Assembly (NCBI GenBank): GCA_902706205.1
Contig: CACSKA010000004.1
Span: 310,001-374,000, forward strand
Direction of reading: 5' to 3'
Origin: Chryseobacterium sp. 18061
GTDB taxonomy: Bacteria; Pseudomonadota; Gammaproteobacteria; Enterobacterales; Enterobacteriaceae
DNA: 64,000 nt
Translations under genes and position numbers: made by a program
The notes under the pieces: generated by a model
Told to the model about the DNA's origin: nothing
Seen by the model: only the letters and a program-made list of their open reading frames with translations
The model's database searches: none
Part shown: positions 1-9,348 of the stretch, in pieces
Numbering within the stretch: the first letter of the stretch is position 1
Layout of the letters: each line of letters begins with the position of its first letter

Positions 1-1088
1 CAATCATGGCGGAAGGCGGGATTGCTCGCCGACTGGTCAATTTCGCCTATCTGTTCGTGGGCTTCATTCGCGGCGGTCTGTCACTGGTGAACATTGTGGC
101 ATCGACCTTTTTCGGTGCAATTTCCGGTTCGTCGGTAGCGGATACTGCATCTATCGGCAGCGTGATGATCCCGGAAATGGAGAAGAAAGGGTATCCGCGC
201 GAATACGCGGCGGCAGTCACTGCCAGTGGTTCGGTGCAGGCGATTTTGATCCCGCCAAGTCACAACTCGGTCATTTACTCGCTGGCAGCAGGCGGCACGG
301 TGTCTATCGCCTCGCTGTTTATCGCCGGCGTGTTGCCGGGCTTGCTGCTGAGCGTCAGCCTGATGGTGATGTGCCTCGCCTTTGCACGAAAGCGCGGCTA
401 TCCGAAAGGCGAAGTTATTCCGTTTCGTCAGGCGGTTAAGATTTTCTTTGATGCGCTGTGGGGGTTGATGACGGTGGTCATCATTCTCGGCGGGATCCTT
501 TCGGGTATTTTTACCGCGACGGAATCCGCGGCGGTGGCCTGCCTGTGGGCGTTCTTTGTCACGATGTTTATCTACCGTGACTACAAATGGAACGAGCTGC
601 CGAAGCTGATGTACCGCACGGTCAAAACGGTCAGTATCGTGATGATCCTGATTGGCTTTGCCGCGGCGTTTGGTGCGGTGATGACCTACATGCAACTGCC
701 GACGCGTATCACCGAGTTCTTCACCACGCTTTCCAGCAACAAGTACGTGATTCTGATGTATCTCAACGTCATGCTGCTGTTGATTGGCACGCTGATGGAT
801 ATGGCGCCGATCATTTTGATCCTGACGCCGGTACTGTTGCCGGTGACGAATTCGCTGGGGATCGACCCGGTGCATTTCGGAATGATCATGATGGTTAACC
901 TGGGGATCGGCCTGATTACGCCACCGGTAGGATCGGTGCTGTTTGTGGCCAGTGCGGTGAGTAAGCAGAAGATAGAAACCGTGGTCCGCGCGATGCTCCC
1001 ATTCTACGGAATGCTGTTGGTGGTGCTGGCGATGGTGACGTATATCCCGGCAATTTCACTGTGGTTGCCGCACGCCCTAGGGATGTAA
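1..1088 (+). CDS. TRAP transporter large permease (DctM family), 5' end outside window
   Basis: This is the large membrane subunit of a tripartite ATP-independent periplasmic (TRAP) transporter, which imports organic acids or sugar acids using an ion gradient together with a small permease and a periplasmic binding protein. About 360 residues are visible against roughly 425 for the family, so the N-terminus lies before base 1; the ATG at 6 is in frame but probably internal. The DctM signature SGSSVADTASIGSVMIPEM followed by KKGYPREYAA is clear, and hydrophobic membrane segments run through the rest, including a TPPVGSVLF loop near the C-terminus. The partner subunits would lie upstream and are not seen, so the substrate cannot be named. 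E. coli K-12 has no such gene beside zntA, so it is accessory to this locus. Confidence 0.9.
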   Translation, partial: IMAEGGIARRLVNFAYLFVGFIRGGLSLVNIVASTFFGAISGSSVADTASIGSVMIPEMEKKGYPREYAAAVTASGSVQAILIPPSHNSVIYSLAAGGTVSIASLFIAGVLPGLLLSVSLMVMCLAFARKRGYPKGEVIPFRQAVKIFFDALWGLMTVVIILGGILSGIFTATESAAVACLWAFFVTMFIYRDYKWNELPKLMYRTVKTVSIVMILIGFAAAFGAVMTYMQLPTRITEFFTTLSSNKYVILMYLNVMLLLIGTLMDMAPIILILTPVLLPVTNSLGIDPVHFGMIMMVNLGIGLITPPVGSVLFVASAVSKQKIETVVRAMLPFYGMLLVVLAMVTYIPAISLWLPHALGM

Positions 1089-1093
1089 CGTTT

Positions 1094-1455
1094 CCCCTCA
1101 CCCCGGCCCTCTCCCCAAAGGGGCGAGGGGGAAAAGCGGAAGGGATTGGCACTTTTGTATTCCCTCTCCCCCAGGGGCGAGGGGGAAAAGCGGAAGGGAT
1201 AGGCTCTTTGGTATTCCCTCTCCCCCAGAGGCGAGGGGGAAAAGCGGAAGGGATTGGCACTTTGGTATTCCCTCTCCCTGGGGCGAGGGGGAAAAGCAGA
1301 AGGGATTGGCGTTTTGGTATTCCCTCTCCCCAAAGGGGCGAGGGGGAAAATCGGAAGGGATTGGCGCTTTGGTATTCCCTCTCCCCTTGGGGGAGAGGGT
1401 TAGGGTGAGGGGTTGTTTTCTCCCTCTCCCTGAGGGAGAGGGCAGGGGAGAGGGG
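1094..1455. repeat. Tandem array of palindromic GC-rich repeats, about 54-bp period
   Basis: The gap between the TRAP permease and zntA is filled by a repeat array. The motif ATTCCCTCTCC starts at 1159, 1213, 1267, 1319 and 1374, giving periods of 54, 54, 52 and 55 bp. Each unit holds a short hairpin core (CCTCTCCCC...GGGGCGAGGG) and the spacer AAAAGCGGAAGGGATTGGC. The array opens with CCCCTCACCCCGGCCCTCTC and closes with GGGAGAGGGTTAGGGTGAGG, so its two ends are complementary; a further hairpin (1430-1455) follows. The same end sequences recur elsewhere in the window. It may act as a bidirectional transcription barrier between the convergent genes. Short reading frames through it are periodic artefacts, not genes. 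Confidence 0.93.
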
Positions 1456-1456
1456 A

Positions 1457-3670
1457 TTACACCTTCCGATTTAACAACCGCAACGCATTCGCCGTCACCA
1501 GCACCGTGGCACCGGTATCGGCCAGAACCGCGAGCCACAGGCCGGTGATCCCGAGCAGCGTTGTGACCAGAAAGACGGCTTTCAGTCCCAGTGCAATCGT
1601 AATATTTTGGCGGATGTTAGCGCTGGTCGCGCGGGCAATGCTAATCATCTGCGCCAGACCCGTCAGGCGATTCCCGGTCAGCGCCGCATCGGCGGTTTCA
1701 AGCGCCACGTCCGTACCGCTGCCCATCGCAATTCCAATCGTCGACGCTTTCATCGCAGGCGCATCATTGATGCCGTCGCCCACCATCGCCAACGGAGCCT
1801 GCTGATTCAAAGTGGTCACGGCGGTCACTTTATCCGCAGGCAGCAGCCCGGCACGGAAATCCAGCCCCAATTCATTGGCAATCGCCGCCGCTGCCCGAGG
1901 GTTATCGCCGGTCAGGATAACACCCTGAATGCCCAGCGCATTCAGCGCGCTGACGGCTTCGCGAGCGTCGTCCCGCAGCGTGTCGCGCAACGCCAGAATG
2001 CCTTGCAGATGCTGATTTTTAACCACCACTACCACCGTTTGTCCGGCTTCTTCCAGCGCCCTGATTTGCGCCGCCTGAGCTTCGGCAGGGAACTTATCCC
2101 CGGTACAAATCAGTACCTTCTCGCCATTCACGTCGGCTTCGATACCGGACCCGGCAAGCGCTCGTTGATTCTGAGCCCCTGGCAGCGTGAGGTTGCGCGC
2201 ATTCGCTTCGTTGATAATTGCTGTCGCCAGCGGGTGACTGGATCCTTGTTCCACGGCCGCAGCCAGCGCCAGAAGCTCGTCTTCGGTGGTGCCGTTCAGC
2301 GCCACAATGCTGGTCACGCACGGTTTGCCGACGGTCAGAGTCCCGGTTTTGTCGAAGGCGATGTGATGAATGCGACCGAGCTGTTCCAGCGCCGCGCCGC
2401 CCTTAATCAAGGCGCCCTGGCGCGCCGCCGCAGCCAGGCCGGAGGTAATCGCCGCCGGCGTGGAAATCACCAGCGCGCACGGGCAGCCAATCAGCAACAG
2501 CGTCAGCCCTTTGTAAATCCACGGCTGCCACTCAGCGCCCGTCAGCAGCGGCGGTAATACCGCAACCAGCAGCGCGACCAGCATAATCGCCGGGGTGTAA
2601 ATGCGGCTGAAGCGGTCGATAAAACGCTCAATCGGTGCCCGGCGCTCTTCGGCCTCTTCAATCAGGCGCAGAATGCGGTCGATGGCGCTGTCGCCGGGTT
2701 CGGACGTCACGCTCAGCTGCACCAGGCGGTCAACGCTGGTGGCTCCCGCAGGCACGTTTTCGCCCGTATTTCGTTCGACGGGCACCGATTCACCGGTGAG
2801 CGCGCTTTCATCGAAGCTGGCAAAGGCAGATATCAGCTTACCGTCCGCAGGCAGACGGCCCCCGGCGGCGACTTCGATAACGTCACCCGGACGCAAATCG
2901 CGTTGGGGGACGGTTTCGCGTTGGCCATCACGCACCCGGACCGCGATGTCTGGTTTTAACGCCATCAATGCACTAACGCCTTTGCGGGCGCGACTGGCGG
3001 CCCAGCCTTCAAGGCGCTCCCCGATGATAAACAGTAGCAATACCATTGCCGCTTCAGCCGTCGCGCCAATGAATAATGCGCCGATAGCCGCCACGCTCAT
3101 CAGCGTTTCAATGGCAAACCAGCTGCCGGTTTTAATCAGACGCAGCGCCTGACGCGTAATCGGGAACAGTCCGACCAGGGTAGTGGCGATAAAAGCGAGA
3201 TTCCCGAGCGGATGGTTTACCTGTGTCAGTCCCCAGCTGAGAGCCATCAGGATGATCAGTGCTATTAGCGGTAAATTTTCTTTCAGACGAGAAGGGGCGG
3301 GCGCTTCCGGCGCATCTTCACTACGCAGGACATAGCCGGCGTTGGCGACAGCGGTTTCGACCTGCGTGCGAATATCGCTTTCGGCATCAACCAGCAGCTT
3401 TTCGGTGGTGAACAGCACCTGAACCTGGTTGACGCCGCTTACCTGGCGAACGGCATTTTCAACTTTGCGCGCACAGGCGGCGCAGTCCATACCGTTGACC
3501 AGCCAGCTGAAACGCGTACCGGAAGCAGGGGAGATGAGCGGTGCAGACTCAGGCTTTGAGCCGCCGCAGCAAGCGCCGTGATCGTTGTGCGGTGCCGTTA
3601 CCTGAGCAGGCGTGAAGGTCGTTTTCGCGAACTGAGGCGTGGGTTTGGCTTTGGCATCTGGAGTCGACAT
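1457..3670 (-). CDS. zntA: Zn(II)/Cd(II)/Pb(II)-translocating P-type ATPase ZntA
   Basis: Inner-membrane PIB-type ATPase that exports zinc, cadmium and lead from the cytoplasm. The 737 residues match the usual length of about 732. Visible in order: a soluble heavy-metal domain with GMDCAAC (C63/C66), the TGES actuator motif, the transmembrane metal site CPC (residues 396-398), the phosphorylation motif DKTGTLT (D440), and the hinge GDGINDAPAMK. The N-terminal tail has a short His/Cys cluster (HNDHGACCGG, about residues 28-37), which in ZntA homologues helps bind metal. The start is fixed by the family N-terminus (MSTPD) and by a promoter just upstream with a ZntR operator. It is a single-gene unit, separated from the TRAP gene by the repeat array. 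Confidence 0.98.
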   Translation of the reverse strand: MSTPDAKAKPTPQFAKTTFTPAQVTAPHNDHGACCGGSKPESAPLISPASGTRFSWLVNGMDCAACARKVENAVRQVSGVNQVQVLFTTEKLLVDAESDIRTQVETAVANAGYVLRSEDAPEAPAPSRLKENLPLIALIILMALSWGLTQVNHPLGNLAFIATTLVGLFPITRQALRLIKTGSWFAIETLMSVAAIGALFIGATAEAAMVLLLFIIGERLEGWAASRARKGVSALMALKPDIAVRVRDGQRETVPQRDLRPGDVIEVAAGGRLPADGKLISAFASFDESALTGESVPVERNTGENVPAGATSVDRLVQLSVTSEPGDSAIDRILRLIEEAEERRAPIERFIDRFSRIYTPAIMLVALLVAVLPPLLTGAEWQPWIYKGLTLLLIGCPCALVISTPAAITSGLAAAARQGALIKGGAALEQLGRIHHIAFDKTGTLTVGKPCVTSIVALNGTTEDELLALAAAVEQGSSHPLATAIINEANARNLTLPGAQNQRALAGSGIEADVNGEKVLICTGDKFPAEAQAAQIRALEEAGQTVVVVVKNQHLQGILALRDTLRDDAREAVSALNALGIQGVILTGDNPRAAAAIANELGLDFRAGLLPADKVTAVTTLNQQAPLAMVGDGINDAPAMKASTIGIAMGSGTDVALETADAALTGNRLTGLAQMISIARATSANIRQNITIALGLKAVFLVTTLLGITGLWLAVLADTGATVLVTANALRLLNRKV

Positions 3671-3709
3671 GGCACTCTCCTGTTACTGATAATTTTCTCA
3701 ATAACACCG

Positions 3710-3741
3710 AGCATACACTTTGGAGTCGACTCCAGAGTCAA
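3710..3741 (-). promoter_or_regulatory. zntA promoter with ZntR operator
   Basis: On the minus strand a -35 box TTGACT (3736-3741) and a -10 box TATGCT (3710-3715) are separated by 20 bp. The over-long spacer contains a near-perfect dyad, CTTTGGAGTCGACTCCAGAG (3718-3737). A 20-bp spacer filled by a palindrome is the hallmark of MerR-family promoters, and the dyad closely resembles the E. coli zntA operator. ZntR with bound zinc would untwist the spacer to activate zntA. zntR itself is not in this window. Confidence 0.93.
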
Positions 3742-3749
3742 GCCTCTTT

Positions 3750-4376
3750 TTACAAATACAGCGCGCGGACGATCAAAAAGTGTCCGGCGAAGTAGCAAGC
3801 GGAGGAAATGGCGGTATCGGCGCGGAAGCGGCGACGGTAGTGACTACCCAGCCACACGATATTGCCGATAAGCAGCAGCGTCGCGCCAAGGAAGCCGGAA
3901 AGCGCGGTATCCACCGGACGGAAGAACCAAAGCTCGCCCGCCAGCCACACCATCACCAGCGTCATTGCAATAAACGTACATACCGGCAGACGCAGCTCTT
4001 CAAGGCGCGACCAGATAACGGCGATCAGCAGCGCGCCAATTACCAGCAGCACCAGCGGCAGCGGCCAGAAGAACGACAGCGTCATCTGACTGGCGAACCA
4101 AATCGTATACAGCAGATGAGAAAGGAAGAACGCGCCCACCGCGTACAGCATACGTTCGCGCGACAGCAAAGTCAGTGCATCGCCAATCAGCGATGCACAC
4201 AGGCCCGCCAGCACCAGGTAACTGATTGCGTTAAACATCGGGGCTTGCCAGGCGAGAAGCAGCAGCAGAATCAGCGTGACGGGTTTGAACACCCAGCGCT
4301 GCCAGACCGGGCCACGGTAGGATGCGTCGACGTAAAGCCAACCGGATAAACAGACTGCAATGAAAGACCACAGCAT
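3750..4376 (-). CDS. yhhN: YhhN/TMEM86-family integral membrane protein
   Basis: A 208-residue protein, the usual YhhN length, made almost entirely of hydrophobic segments (about seven or eight predicted helices) starting with [15 protein letters not shown]. The family also contains the animal lysoplasmalogenase TMEM86, so a lipid-ether hydrolase activity has been suggested by homology; nothing in this sequence proves it. The gene lies directly upstream of zntA in the same direction, but zntA has its own ZntR promoter that begins inside the short gap. The bacterial function remains unknown. The ATG at 4376 matches the family start. Confidence 0.93.
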   Translation of the reverse strand: MLWSFIAVCLSGWLYVDASYRGPVWQRWVFKPVTLILLLLLAWQAPMFNAISYLVLAGLCASLIGDALTLLSRERMLYAVGAFFLSHLLYTIWFASQMTLSFFWPLPLVLLVIGALLIAVIWSRLEELRLPVCTFIAMTLVMVWLAGELWFFRPVDTALSGFLGATLLLIGNIVWLGSHYRRRFRADTAISSACYFAGHFLIVRALYL

Positions 4377-4516
4377 AATAAGTCCTTGTATCTTTTATCG
4401 ATGTAAAAGCACTCTCCGATTCAGTGTAGTGGCGTGAGGTGGCAGATGGCAATGCCGGTTCAGGCACGGTATCCTCCTTTGCGTCAATTCTTAGAAGACA
4501 GTGAGAGAATCCTCCC

Positions 4517-4873
4517 ATGAGCAAAATGCCGTTCTTTTTTGTGATTGTGGTGGCGATAATTGTCGTTGCCGCGTCGTTCCGTTTCGTGTCACAGCGTCGT
4601 GAAAAGATGGAAAACGAGGCCGCTCCGCTGCAGCAAAAGCAGGTAGTTGTGACCAACAAACGTGAAAAGGTGTTGAACGATCGACGTTCTCGCCAGCAAA
4701 CCGTCGCCCCGGCGGGCAGCGATATGCGTTATCAAGCGAGCTTTAAACCGGAAACCGGCGGGCTGGAAGTAACGTATCGTCTGGATGAGAAGGCGTATCA
4801 CGCGTTGAACGTCGGTGACAGCGGGACGCTGAGTTATAAAGGCTCGCAGTTTGTGGCCTTCACGGTGCAATAA
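4517..4873 (+). CDS. yhhM: DUF2500 domain-containing protein YhhM
   Basis: A 118-residue protein with one N-terminal membrane helix (FFFVIVVAIIVVAASF, about residues 6-21), a basic stretch, a charged linker, and a C-terminal beta-rich domain ending in YKGSQFVAFTVQ. This is the DUF2500 family, close to 119 residues in E. coli. The layout suggests a membrane-anchored domain, side not determined; the function is unknown. It is transcribed divergently from yhhN and converges on yhhL, the E. coli arrangement. A GAGAGAATCC purine-rich stretch before the ATG provides the ribosome-binding site. Confidence 0.92.
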   Translation: MSKMPFFFVIVVAIIVVAASFRFVSQRREKMENEAAPLQQKQVVVTNKREKVLNDRRSRQQTVAPAGSDMRYQASFKPETGGLEVTYRLDEKAYHALNVGDSGTLSYKGSQFVAFTVQ

Positions 4874-4900
4874 CCCGGAGTCGGTTCATTGAGAGAGTAG

Positions 4901-4927
4901 GCCCGGCCAGCGTGAGCGTCGCCGGGC
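4901..4927. repeat. REP-like palindrome between yhhM and yhhL
   Basis: An inverted repeat GCCCGGC ... GCCGGGC with a 13-base loop lies between the convergent genes yhhM and yhhL. The arms resemble the classic enterobacterial REP element rather than the CTCTCCC family found elsewhere in the window. There is no T-run on either side, so it is not a typical intrinsic terminator. Confidence 0.7.
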
Positions 4928-4933
4928 AAAAAA

Positions 4934-5215
4934 TCACTTCTTCTTCGTCGGCGTCAATTTCATCTTCTTCTGCCAGGCAATCAGTTCAAATACCCCAAAC
5001 AGGAATACGCGAACCGACTCGCCGCGGGTCATTTGCGGACCGTCTTTTGGCAGAGTGGCTTTCAGGAGGGTCATTTGCAGACCGTGCATAAGGATCATGA
5101 AAATCAGCGCCACGTTGACGAAGATATTCACCGGAAATTTGAACGGGTGCAGAACGTTGAGGACCAAAAAGGCCCAGACGCAAAGCATGAGCAGGCGGCC
5201 AATATTAAGCAGCAT
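4934..5215 (-). CDS. yhhL: DUF1145 family membrane protein YhhL
   Basis: A 93-residue hydrophobic protein of the DUF1145 family (E. coli YhhL is about 89), with roughly two to three membrane segments and a lysine-rich C-terminus. The reading frame stays open to 5338, but the family N-terminus (MLLNIGRLLMLCVW) corresponds to the ATG at 5215, which is preceded by AAGGAAATAACA as a good ribosome-binding site. It overlaps the end of rsmD by 11 bases, so the pair is probably translationally coupled. The function is unknown. Confidence 0.92.
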   Translation of the reverse strand: MLLNIGRLLMLCVWAFLVLNVLHPFKFPVNIFVNVALIFMILMHGLQMTLLKATLPKDGPQMTRGESVRVFLFGVFELIAWQKKMKLTPTKKK

Positions 5216-5801
5216 TGTTATTTCCTTGTGCTCCACGTTGATAAAGGCGATAAGCAACCTGACCGGCCACTTTTTCGCGGTATAAATCCCAGTGCGAGGG
5301 GACCAACGGGAGGCCGTTTTCCACTTCGCTTTCGACATAAATCAGCGCGTCGTCCGCCAGCCAGCCATTCGTTTCCAGCAGATTCAGTGTTTCGTCGAGC
5401 AGTCCTTTACGGAACGGCGGGTCGATAAATACTACATTGTGCGGTGTGCCAGGCTGCGCAAGGAACGTCAGACTGTTGGTATTGACCACTTTCGCGTGAC
5501 TGGCGTTAAGCGTCGCGAGGTTTTTTTGTAACTGTTGTGCCACATGGCGATCCATTTCCAGCAGGGTCGCACTGGCGGCATAACGCGACAGCGCTTCAAG
5601 CCCCAACGCGCCGCTTCCGGCGAAACAATCGAGGCAGTGAGCGTCGACCATATGCGGCGCAAGCCAGTTAAATAGCGTCTCACGGACGCGGTCAGTGGTT
5701 GGGCGCAGGCCTGGGCTGTCCGGAACAGGGAGCTTACGGCCCCGCCATTGCCCGCCTATAATGCGGATCTGGCCGCTACCGGAGTGGTTTGGTTTTTTCA
5801 T
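5205..5801 (-). CDS. rsmD: 16S rRNA (guanine(966)-N(2))-methyltransferase RsmD
   Basis: The enzyme transfers a methyl group from S-adenosylmethionine to N2 of G966 in 16S rRNA, in the assembled 30S particle. The 198 residues equal the E. coli length. The SAM-binding loop (DCFAGSGALGLEALSR) and the catalytic motif IDPPF are both present in the expected order, after the family N-terminal IRIIGGQWRGRKL. It is divergent from ftsY, as in E. coli, and is followed with overlap by yhhL. Confidence 0.97.
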   Translation of the reverse strand: MKKPNHSGSGQIRIIGGQWRGRKLPVPDSPGLRPTTDRVRETLFNWLAPHMVDAHCLDCFAGSGALGLEALSRYAASATLLEMDRHVAQQLQKNLATLNASHAKVVNTNSLTFLAQPGTPHNVVFIDPPFRKGLLDETLNLLETNGWLADDALIYVESEVENGLPLVPSHWDLYREKVAGQVAYRLYQRGAQGNNNAA

Positions 5802-5947
5802 ATCTATGCTCAGCTCAATGCTGGATTACTGTTCCAGGCGGTGATGCGCGTTAAGTTAAGTGATAGACTATTTCATCATTTTTTTAGCTTCCATGTACAT
5901 AGCGGTGACGCGGTACCGGGAATCAACAGCGAAGAGCGTGCTCGCAA

Positions 5948-7615
5948 ATGGCAAAAGACAAAAAAAGAGGCTTTTTTTCCTGGCTGGGCTTTGGACAGAA
6001 AGAAAAAGAGCAACAGGAAGCCGAACAGCAGCAAAGCGAAGCGCAGCCAGCGCCCGCTGAACCTGTCATTGAGCAGGACACGCAGGAAGTTGCTGACGCC
6101 GTAACGGTTGAACCTGTCGCGGAACAGGACGTTGAACGCCTCGCTGAACCCGAAGCGGAAGTGACCGCGCACAGCGAAGCAGAAACCGAAGCCTTCGCCG
6201 AAGACGTGGCTGAGGTGACCGAAGAGGTCGCTCAAAGCGCTATCGTGCAGCCGGTTGCGCCTGAGCCTGAAGCCGTTATCGAACACGAAACGCTGCCGCT
6301 GCCGGAAGACATTGCCGCAGAAGAGCCGGCAGTGGTTATCGAAGAAGAAGCCGTTGTCGCGCATCAGGTGCAAGCCGAAGAAGCGACCCCGGTTGAAGCC
6401 ATCGCAGAAGAAACTATTGCCGAAGAACCCACTGTTGAAGAACCGGCAGTTGAAGAGCACGCAGTTGAAGAGCCTGTGGTTGAAGAGCCTGTGGTTGCAG
6501 AAACCCCGGTTGAAGAAGCTGTTGTTGAAGACGTTGCCCAAGAAGAACTCGCTGACGTCGAACTGAGCGACGAAGAGCTTGAAGTGCAGGCGCTAGCCGC
6601 CGCCGATGCGGCAGAAAATGCCATCGACGCGCCGGAAGAAACGGCAGAAGAAGCCGGCGACGCACAAACGCAGCAGGAACAGGAGCGGCCGACCAAAGAG
6701 GGCTTCTTCGCGCGTCTGAAACGCAGCCTACTGAAAACCAAAGAAAACCTCGGTTCCGGATTTATCAGTCTGTTCCGCGGCAAGAAAATCGATGATGATC
6801 TGTTTGAAGAGCTGGAAGAACAGCTGCTGATTGCCGACGTCGGCGTGGAAACGACCCGCAAAATCATCGCCAATCTGACCGAAGGTGCAAGCCGCAAACA
6901 GCTGCGTGATGCCGAAGCGCTGTACGGTCTGCTGAAAGATGAAATGAGCGAAATCCTCGCAAAAGTGGAAGAGCCGCTTAATATTGAAGGCAAAACGCCG
7001 TTTGTTATCCTGATGGTTGGTGTCAACGGTGTGGGTAAAACCACCACCATTGGTAAGCTGGCGCGCCAGTTTGAGCAGCAGGGTAAATCGGTGATGCTGG
7101 CAGCGGGTGATACCTTCCGTGCCGCGGCGGTTGAGCAGCTCCAGGTCTGGGGCCAGCGCAATGATATTCCGGTGATTGCTCAGCATACCGGGGCCGATTC
7201 CGCATCGGTGATTTTCGATGCTATTCAGGCTGCGAAAGCACGTAATGTGGATGTCCTGATTGCCGACACCGCAGGGCGCTTGCAGAACAAATCGCACCTG
7301 ATGGAAGAATTGAAGAAGATTGTCCGCGTAATGAAAAAGCTCGACGAAGATGCGCCGCATGAAATCATGCTGACCATCGATGCGAGTACCGGTCAGAACG
7401 CCATCAGCCAGGCGAAGCTGTTCCATGAAGCGGTTGGGCTGACGGGCATCGCATTGACTAAACTGGACGGGACCGCCAAGGGTGGCGTTATCTTCTCGGT
7501 GGCCGATCAGTTCGGCATTCCGATTCGCTACATTGGCGTTGGCGAACGTATCGAAGATTTGCGTCCGTTTAAATCGGACGATTTTATTGAGGCACTTTTT
7601 GCCCGAGAGGATTAA
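5948..7615 (+). CDS. ftsY: Signal recognition particle receptor FtsY
   Basis: SRP-receptor GTPase that docks the SRP-ribosome complex at the inner membrane for co-translational insertion. The C-terminal NG domain carries G1 [10 protein letters not shown] (358-367), DTFRAAA, G3 DTAGR (440-444) and G4 TKLDG (504-508). At 555 residues it is about 60 longer than E. coli FtsY (497). The excess lies in the acidic A domain, which includes near-perfect Glu-Glu-Pro-Val-Val type repeats at about residues 159-182 and an exact 15-bp DNA direct repeat near 6464-6493. The short basic N-terminus ([20 protein letters not shown]) is the membrane-binding helix. It is first in the ftsY-ftsE-ftsX operon, with only two bases between its stop and ftsE. 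Confidence 0.98.
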   Translation: MAKDKKRGFFSWLGFGQKEKEQQEAEQQQSEAQPAPAEPVIEQDTQEVADAVTVEPVAEQDVERLAEPEAEVTAHSEAETEAFAEDVAEVTEEVAQSAIVQPVAPEPEAVIEHETLPLPEDIAAEEPAVVIEEEAVVAHQVQAEEATPVEAIAEETIAEEPTVEEPAVEEHAVEEPVVEEPVVAETPVEEAVVEDVAQEELADVELSDEELEVQALAAADAAENAIDAPEETAEEAGDAQTQQEQERPTKEGFFARLKRSLLKTKENLGSGFISLFRGKKIDDDLFEELEEQLLIADVGVETTRKIIANLTEGASRKQLRDAEALYGLLKDEMSEILAKVEEPLNIEGKTPFVILMVGVNGVGKTTTIGKLARQFEQQGKSVMLAAGDTFRAAAVEQLQVWGQRNDIPVIAQHTGADSASVIFDAIQAAKARNVDVLIADTAGRLQNKSHLMEELKKIVRVMKKLDEDAPHEIMLTIDASTGQNAISQAKLFHEAVGLTGIALTKLDGTAKGGVIFSVADQFGIPIRYIGVGERIEDLRPFKSDDFIEALFARED

Positions 7616-7617
7616 CA

Positions 7618-8283
7618 ATGATTCGCTTTGAACAAGTCAGCAAAGCCTATCTCGGTGGGAGACAAGCGCTGCAGGGGATTAACTTCCAGCTGCAGCCGGG
7701 TGAGATGGCCTTTCTGACCGGCCACTCCGGCGCGGGGAAAAGTACCCTGCTGAAGCTCATTTGCGGTATTGAGCGTCCCAGCACCGGGAAAATTTGGTTT
7801 AGCGGCCACGATATCAGCCGCCTGAAACACCGCGAAGTGCCGTTCCTGCGTCGCCAGATTGGGATGATCTTCCAGGATCACCATCTGCTGATGGACCGCA
7901 CCGTGTTTGATAACGTCGCTATTCCGCTGATCATCGCGGGAGCCAGCTTCGATGATATTCGTCGTCGCGTCTCCGCGGCGCTGGATAAAGTCGGGCTGCT
8001 CGATAAAGCGAAAAATTTACCGATTCAACTTTCCGGCGGTGAGCAACAGCGCGTGGGTATCGCCCGTGCGGTAGTGAATAAACCGGCGGTATTGCTGGCG
8101 GATGAACCGACCGGTAACCTTGATGAGGCGCTGTCGGAAGGCATTCTGCGTCTGTTCGAAGAGTTTAACCGCGTTGGGGTGACGGTGTTGATGGCGACCC
8201 ACGATATGGGGCTTATTTCCAGCCGTTCATACCGACAGCTGACGCTCAGCGACGGGCATTTGCACGGAGGCTACGGTGAATAA
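7618..8283 (+). CDS. ftsE: Cell division ATP-binding protein FtsE
   Basis: ABC-type ATPase that pairs with FtsX at the division septum and controls the activation of peptidoglycan amidases (through EnvC in relatives). Length is 221 residues, as expected. Walker [10 protein letters not shown] (35-43), signature LSGGEQQ (138-144), Walker B AVLLADEP (157-164) and the switch histidine in MATHD are all present. It starts two bases after ftsY, and its last eight bases overlap ftsX, so the three genes are one transcriptional unit. Confidence 0.98.
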   Translation: MIRFEQVSKAYLGGRQALQGINFQLQPGEMAFLTGHSGAGKSTLLKLICGIERPSTGKIWFSGHDISRLKHREVPFLRRQIGMIFQDHHLLMDRTVFDNVAIPLIIAGASFDDIRRRVSAALDKVGLLDKAKNLPIQLSGGEQQRVGIARAVVNKPAVLLADEPTGNLDEALSEGILRLFEEFNRVGVTVLMATHDMGLISSRSYRQLTLSDGHLHGGYGE

Positions 8284-9334
8284 ACGCGAGGCGATGAACC
8301 ACATCCGGCAGTTCGGCAACCGTTTTGACCGGCTGCGTAACTCTGCAAGCGGCGGCGGTAAAAACGGTGGCAACGTGCCGAAACGCGCGAAGTCTTCGCC
8401 GAAGCCAAACTCCCGCAAAACCAACGTTTTTAACGAGCAGGTGCGTTACGCCTTTCATGGCGCGGTGCAGGACCTGAAAAGCAAACCGCTGGCCACGTTC
8501 CTGACGGTGATGGTCATTGCTATCTCCCTGACGCTGCCGAGCGTGTGCTACATGGTCTACAAAAACGTGAACACCGCGGCGTCGCAGTATTATCCGTCGC
8601 CACAAATTACGGTGTATCTCGAAAAAACGCTGGACGATGACGCCGCGGCGAAAGTCGTGGGACAGTTGCAGGCCGAACAGGGCGTGGACAAGGTGAATTA
8701 CCTGTCCCGCGATGAAGCGTTGGGCGAGTTCCGTAACTGGTCAGGCTTCGGTGGCGCGCTGGATATGCTGGAAGAGAACCCGCTTCCCGCCGTGGCGATT
8801 GTCATTCCAAAGCTCGATTTCCAGGGTACCGATTCGCTGAACACCCTGCGTGACCGCGTGTCACGTATTCAGGGCGTGGATGAAGTGCGCATGGATGACA
8901 GCTGGTTTGCGCGACTTTCTTCCATCACCGGCCTGGTCGGGCGCGTAGCGGCGATGATTGGCGTGCTGATGATTGCGGCGGTGTTCCTCGTCATTGGTAA
9001 TAGCGTGCGCCTGAGCATCTTTGCGCGTCGCGACACCATCAACGTCCAGAAGCTTATCGGCGCAACCGACGGCTTTATCCTGCGTCCATTCCTGTACGGT
9101 GGGGCGCTGTTGGGCTTCTCCGGTGCATTCTTGTCGCTGATCCTTTCCGAGATCCTGGTGCTGCGTTTGTCATCGGCGGTGACGGAAGTGGCGAAAGTGT
9201 TTGGCACCCAGTTTGAACTCAGTGGGTTAGGTCTGGATGAATGTTTGCTGATGCTGATTGTTTGTTCAATGATTGGCTGGATTGCCGCCTGGCTGGCGAC
9301 GGTACAACATTTACGCCACTTTACGCCGGAATAA
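8276..9334 (+). CDS. ftsX: Cell division permease-like protein FtsX
   Basis: Membrane partner of FtsE; the complex transmits ATP-driven movement across the inner membrane to the murein-hydrolase activator. The 352 residues equal E. coli FtsX. A basic cytoplasmic N-terminus is followed by a first membrane helix ([20 protein letters not shown]), a large periplasmic loop, and three C-terminal helices. The start codon is GTG at 8276 (family start MNKR), which overlaps ftsE by eight bases; an ATG seven codons in (8294) is less likely. The product ends HLRHFTPE like its homologues. Confidence 0.97.
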   Translation: MNKREAMNHIRQFGNRFDRLRNSASGGGKNGGNVPKRAKSSPKPNSRKTNVFNEQVRYAFHGAVQDLKSKPLATFLTVMVIAISLTLPSVCYMVYKNVNTAASQYYPSPQITVYLEKTLDDDAAAKVVGQLQAEQGVDKVNYLSRDEALGEFRNWSGFGGALDMLEENPLPAVAIVIPKLDFQGTDSLNTLRDRVSRIQGVDEVRMDDSWFARLSSITGLVGRVAAMIGVLMIAAVFLVIGNSVRLSIFARRDTINVQKLIGATDGFILRPFLYGGALLGFSGAFLSLILSEILVLRLSSAVTEVAKVFGTQFELSGLGLDECLLMLIVCSMIGWIAAWLATVQHLRHFTPE

Positions 9335-9348
9335 TAAAAGTCTGATAT

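Noticed and set aside
916..1548. Several overlapping reading frames of 80-146 codons on both strands with repeating peptides
   Set aside because: They are translations of the 54-bp repeat array between the TRAP gene and zntA; the periodic peptides follow the DNA repeat, and no ribosome-binding site or homology supports them.
6364..7161. Long Ser-rich reading frame opposite ftsY
   Set aside because: Antisense shadow of the Glu/Ala-rich A domain and NG domain of ftsY; GAA/GAG codons read as Ser/Phe on the other strand.
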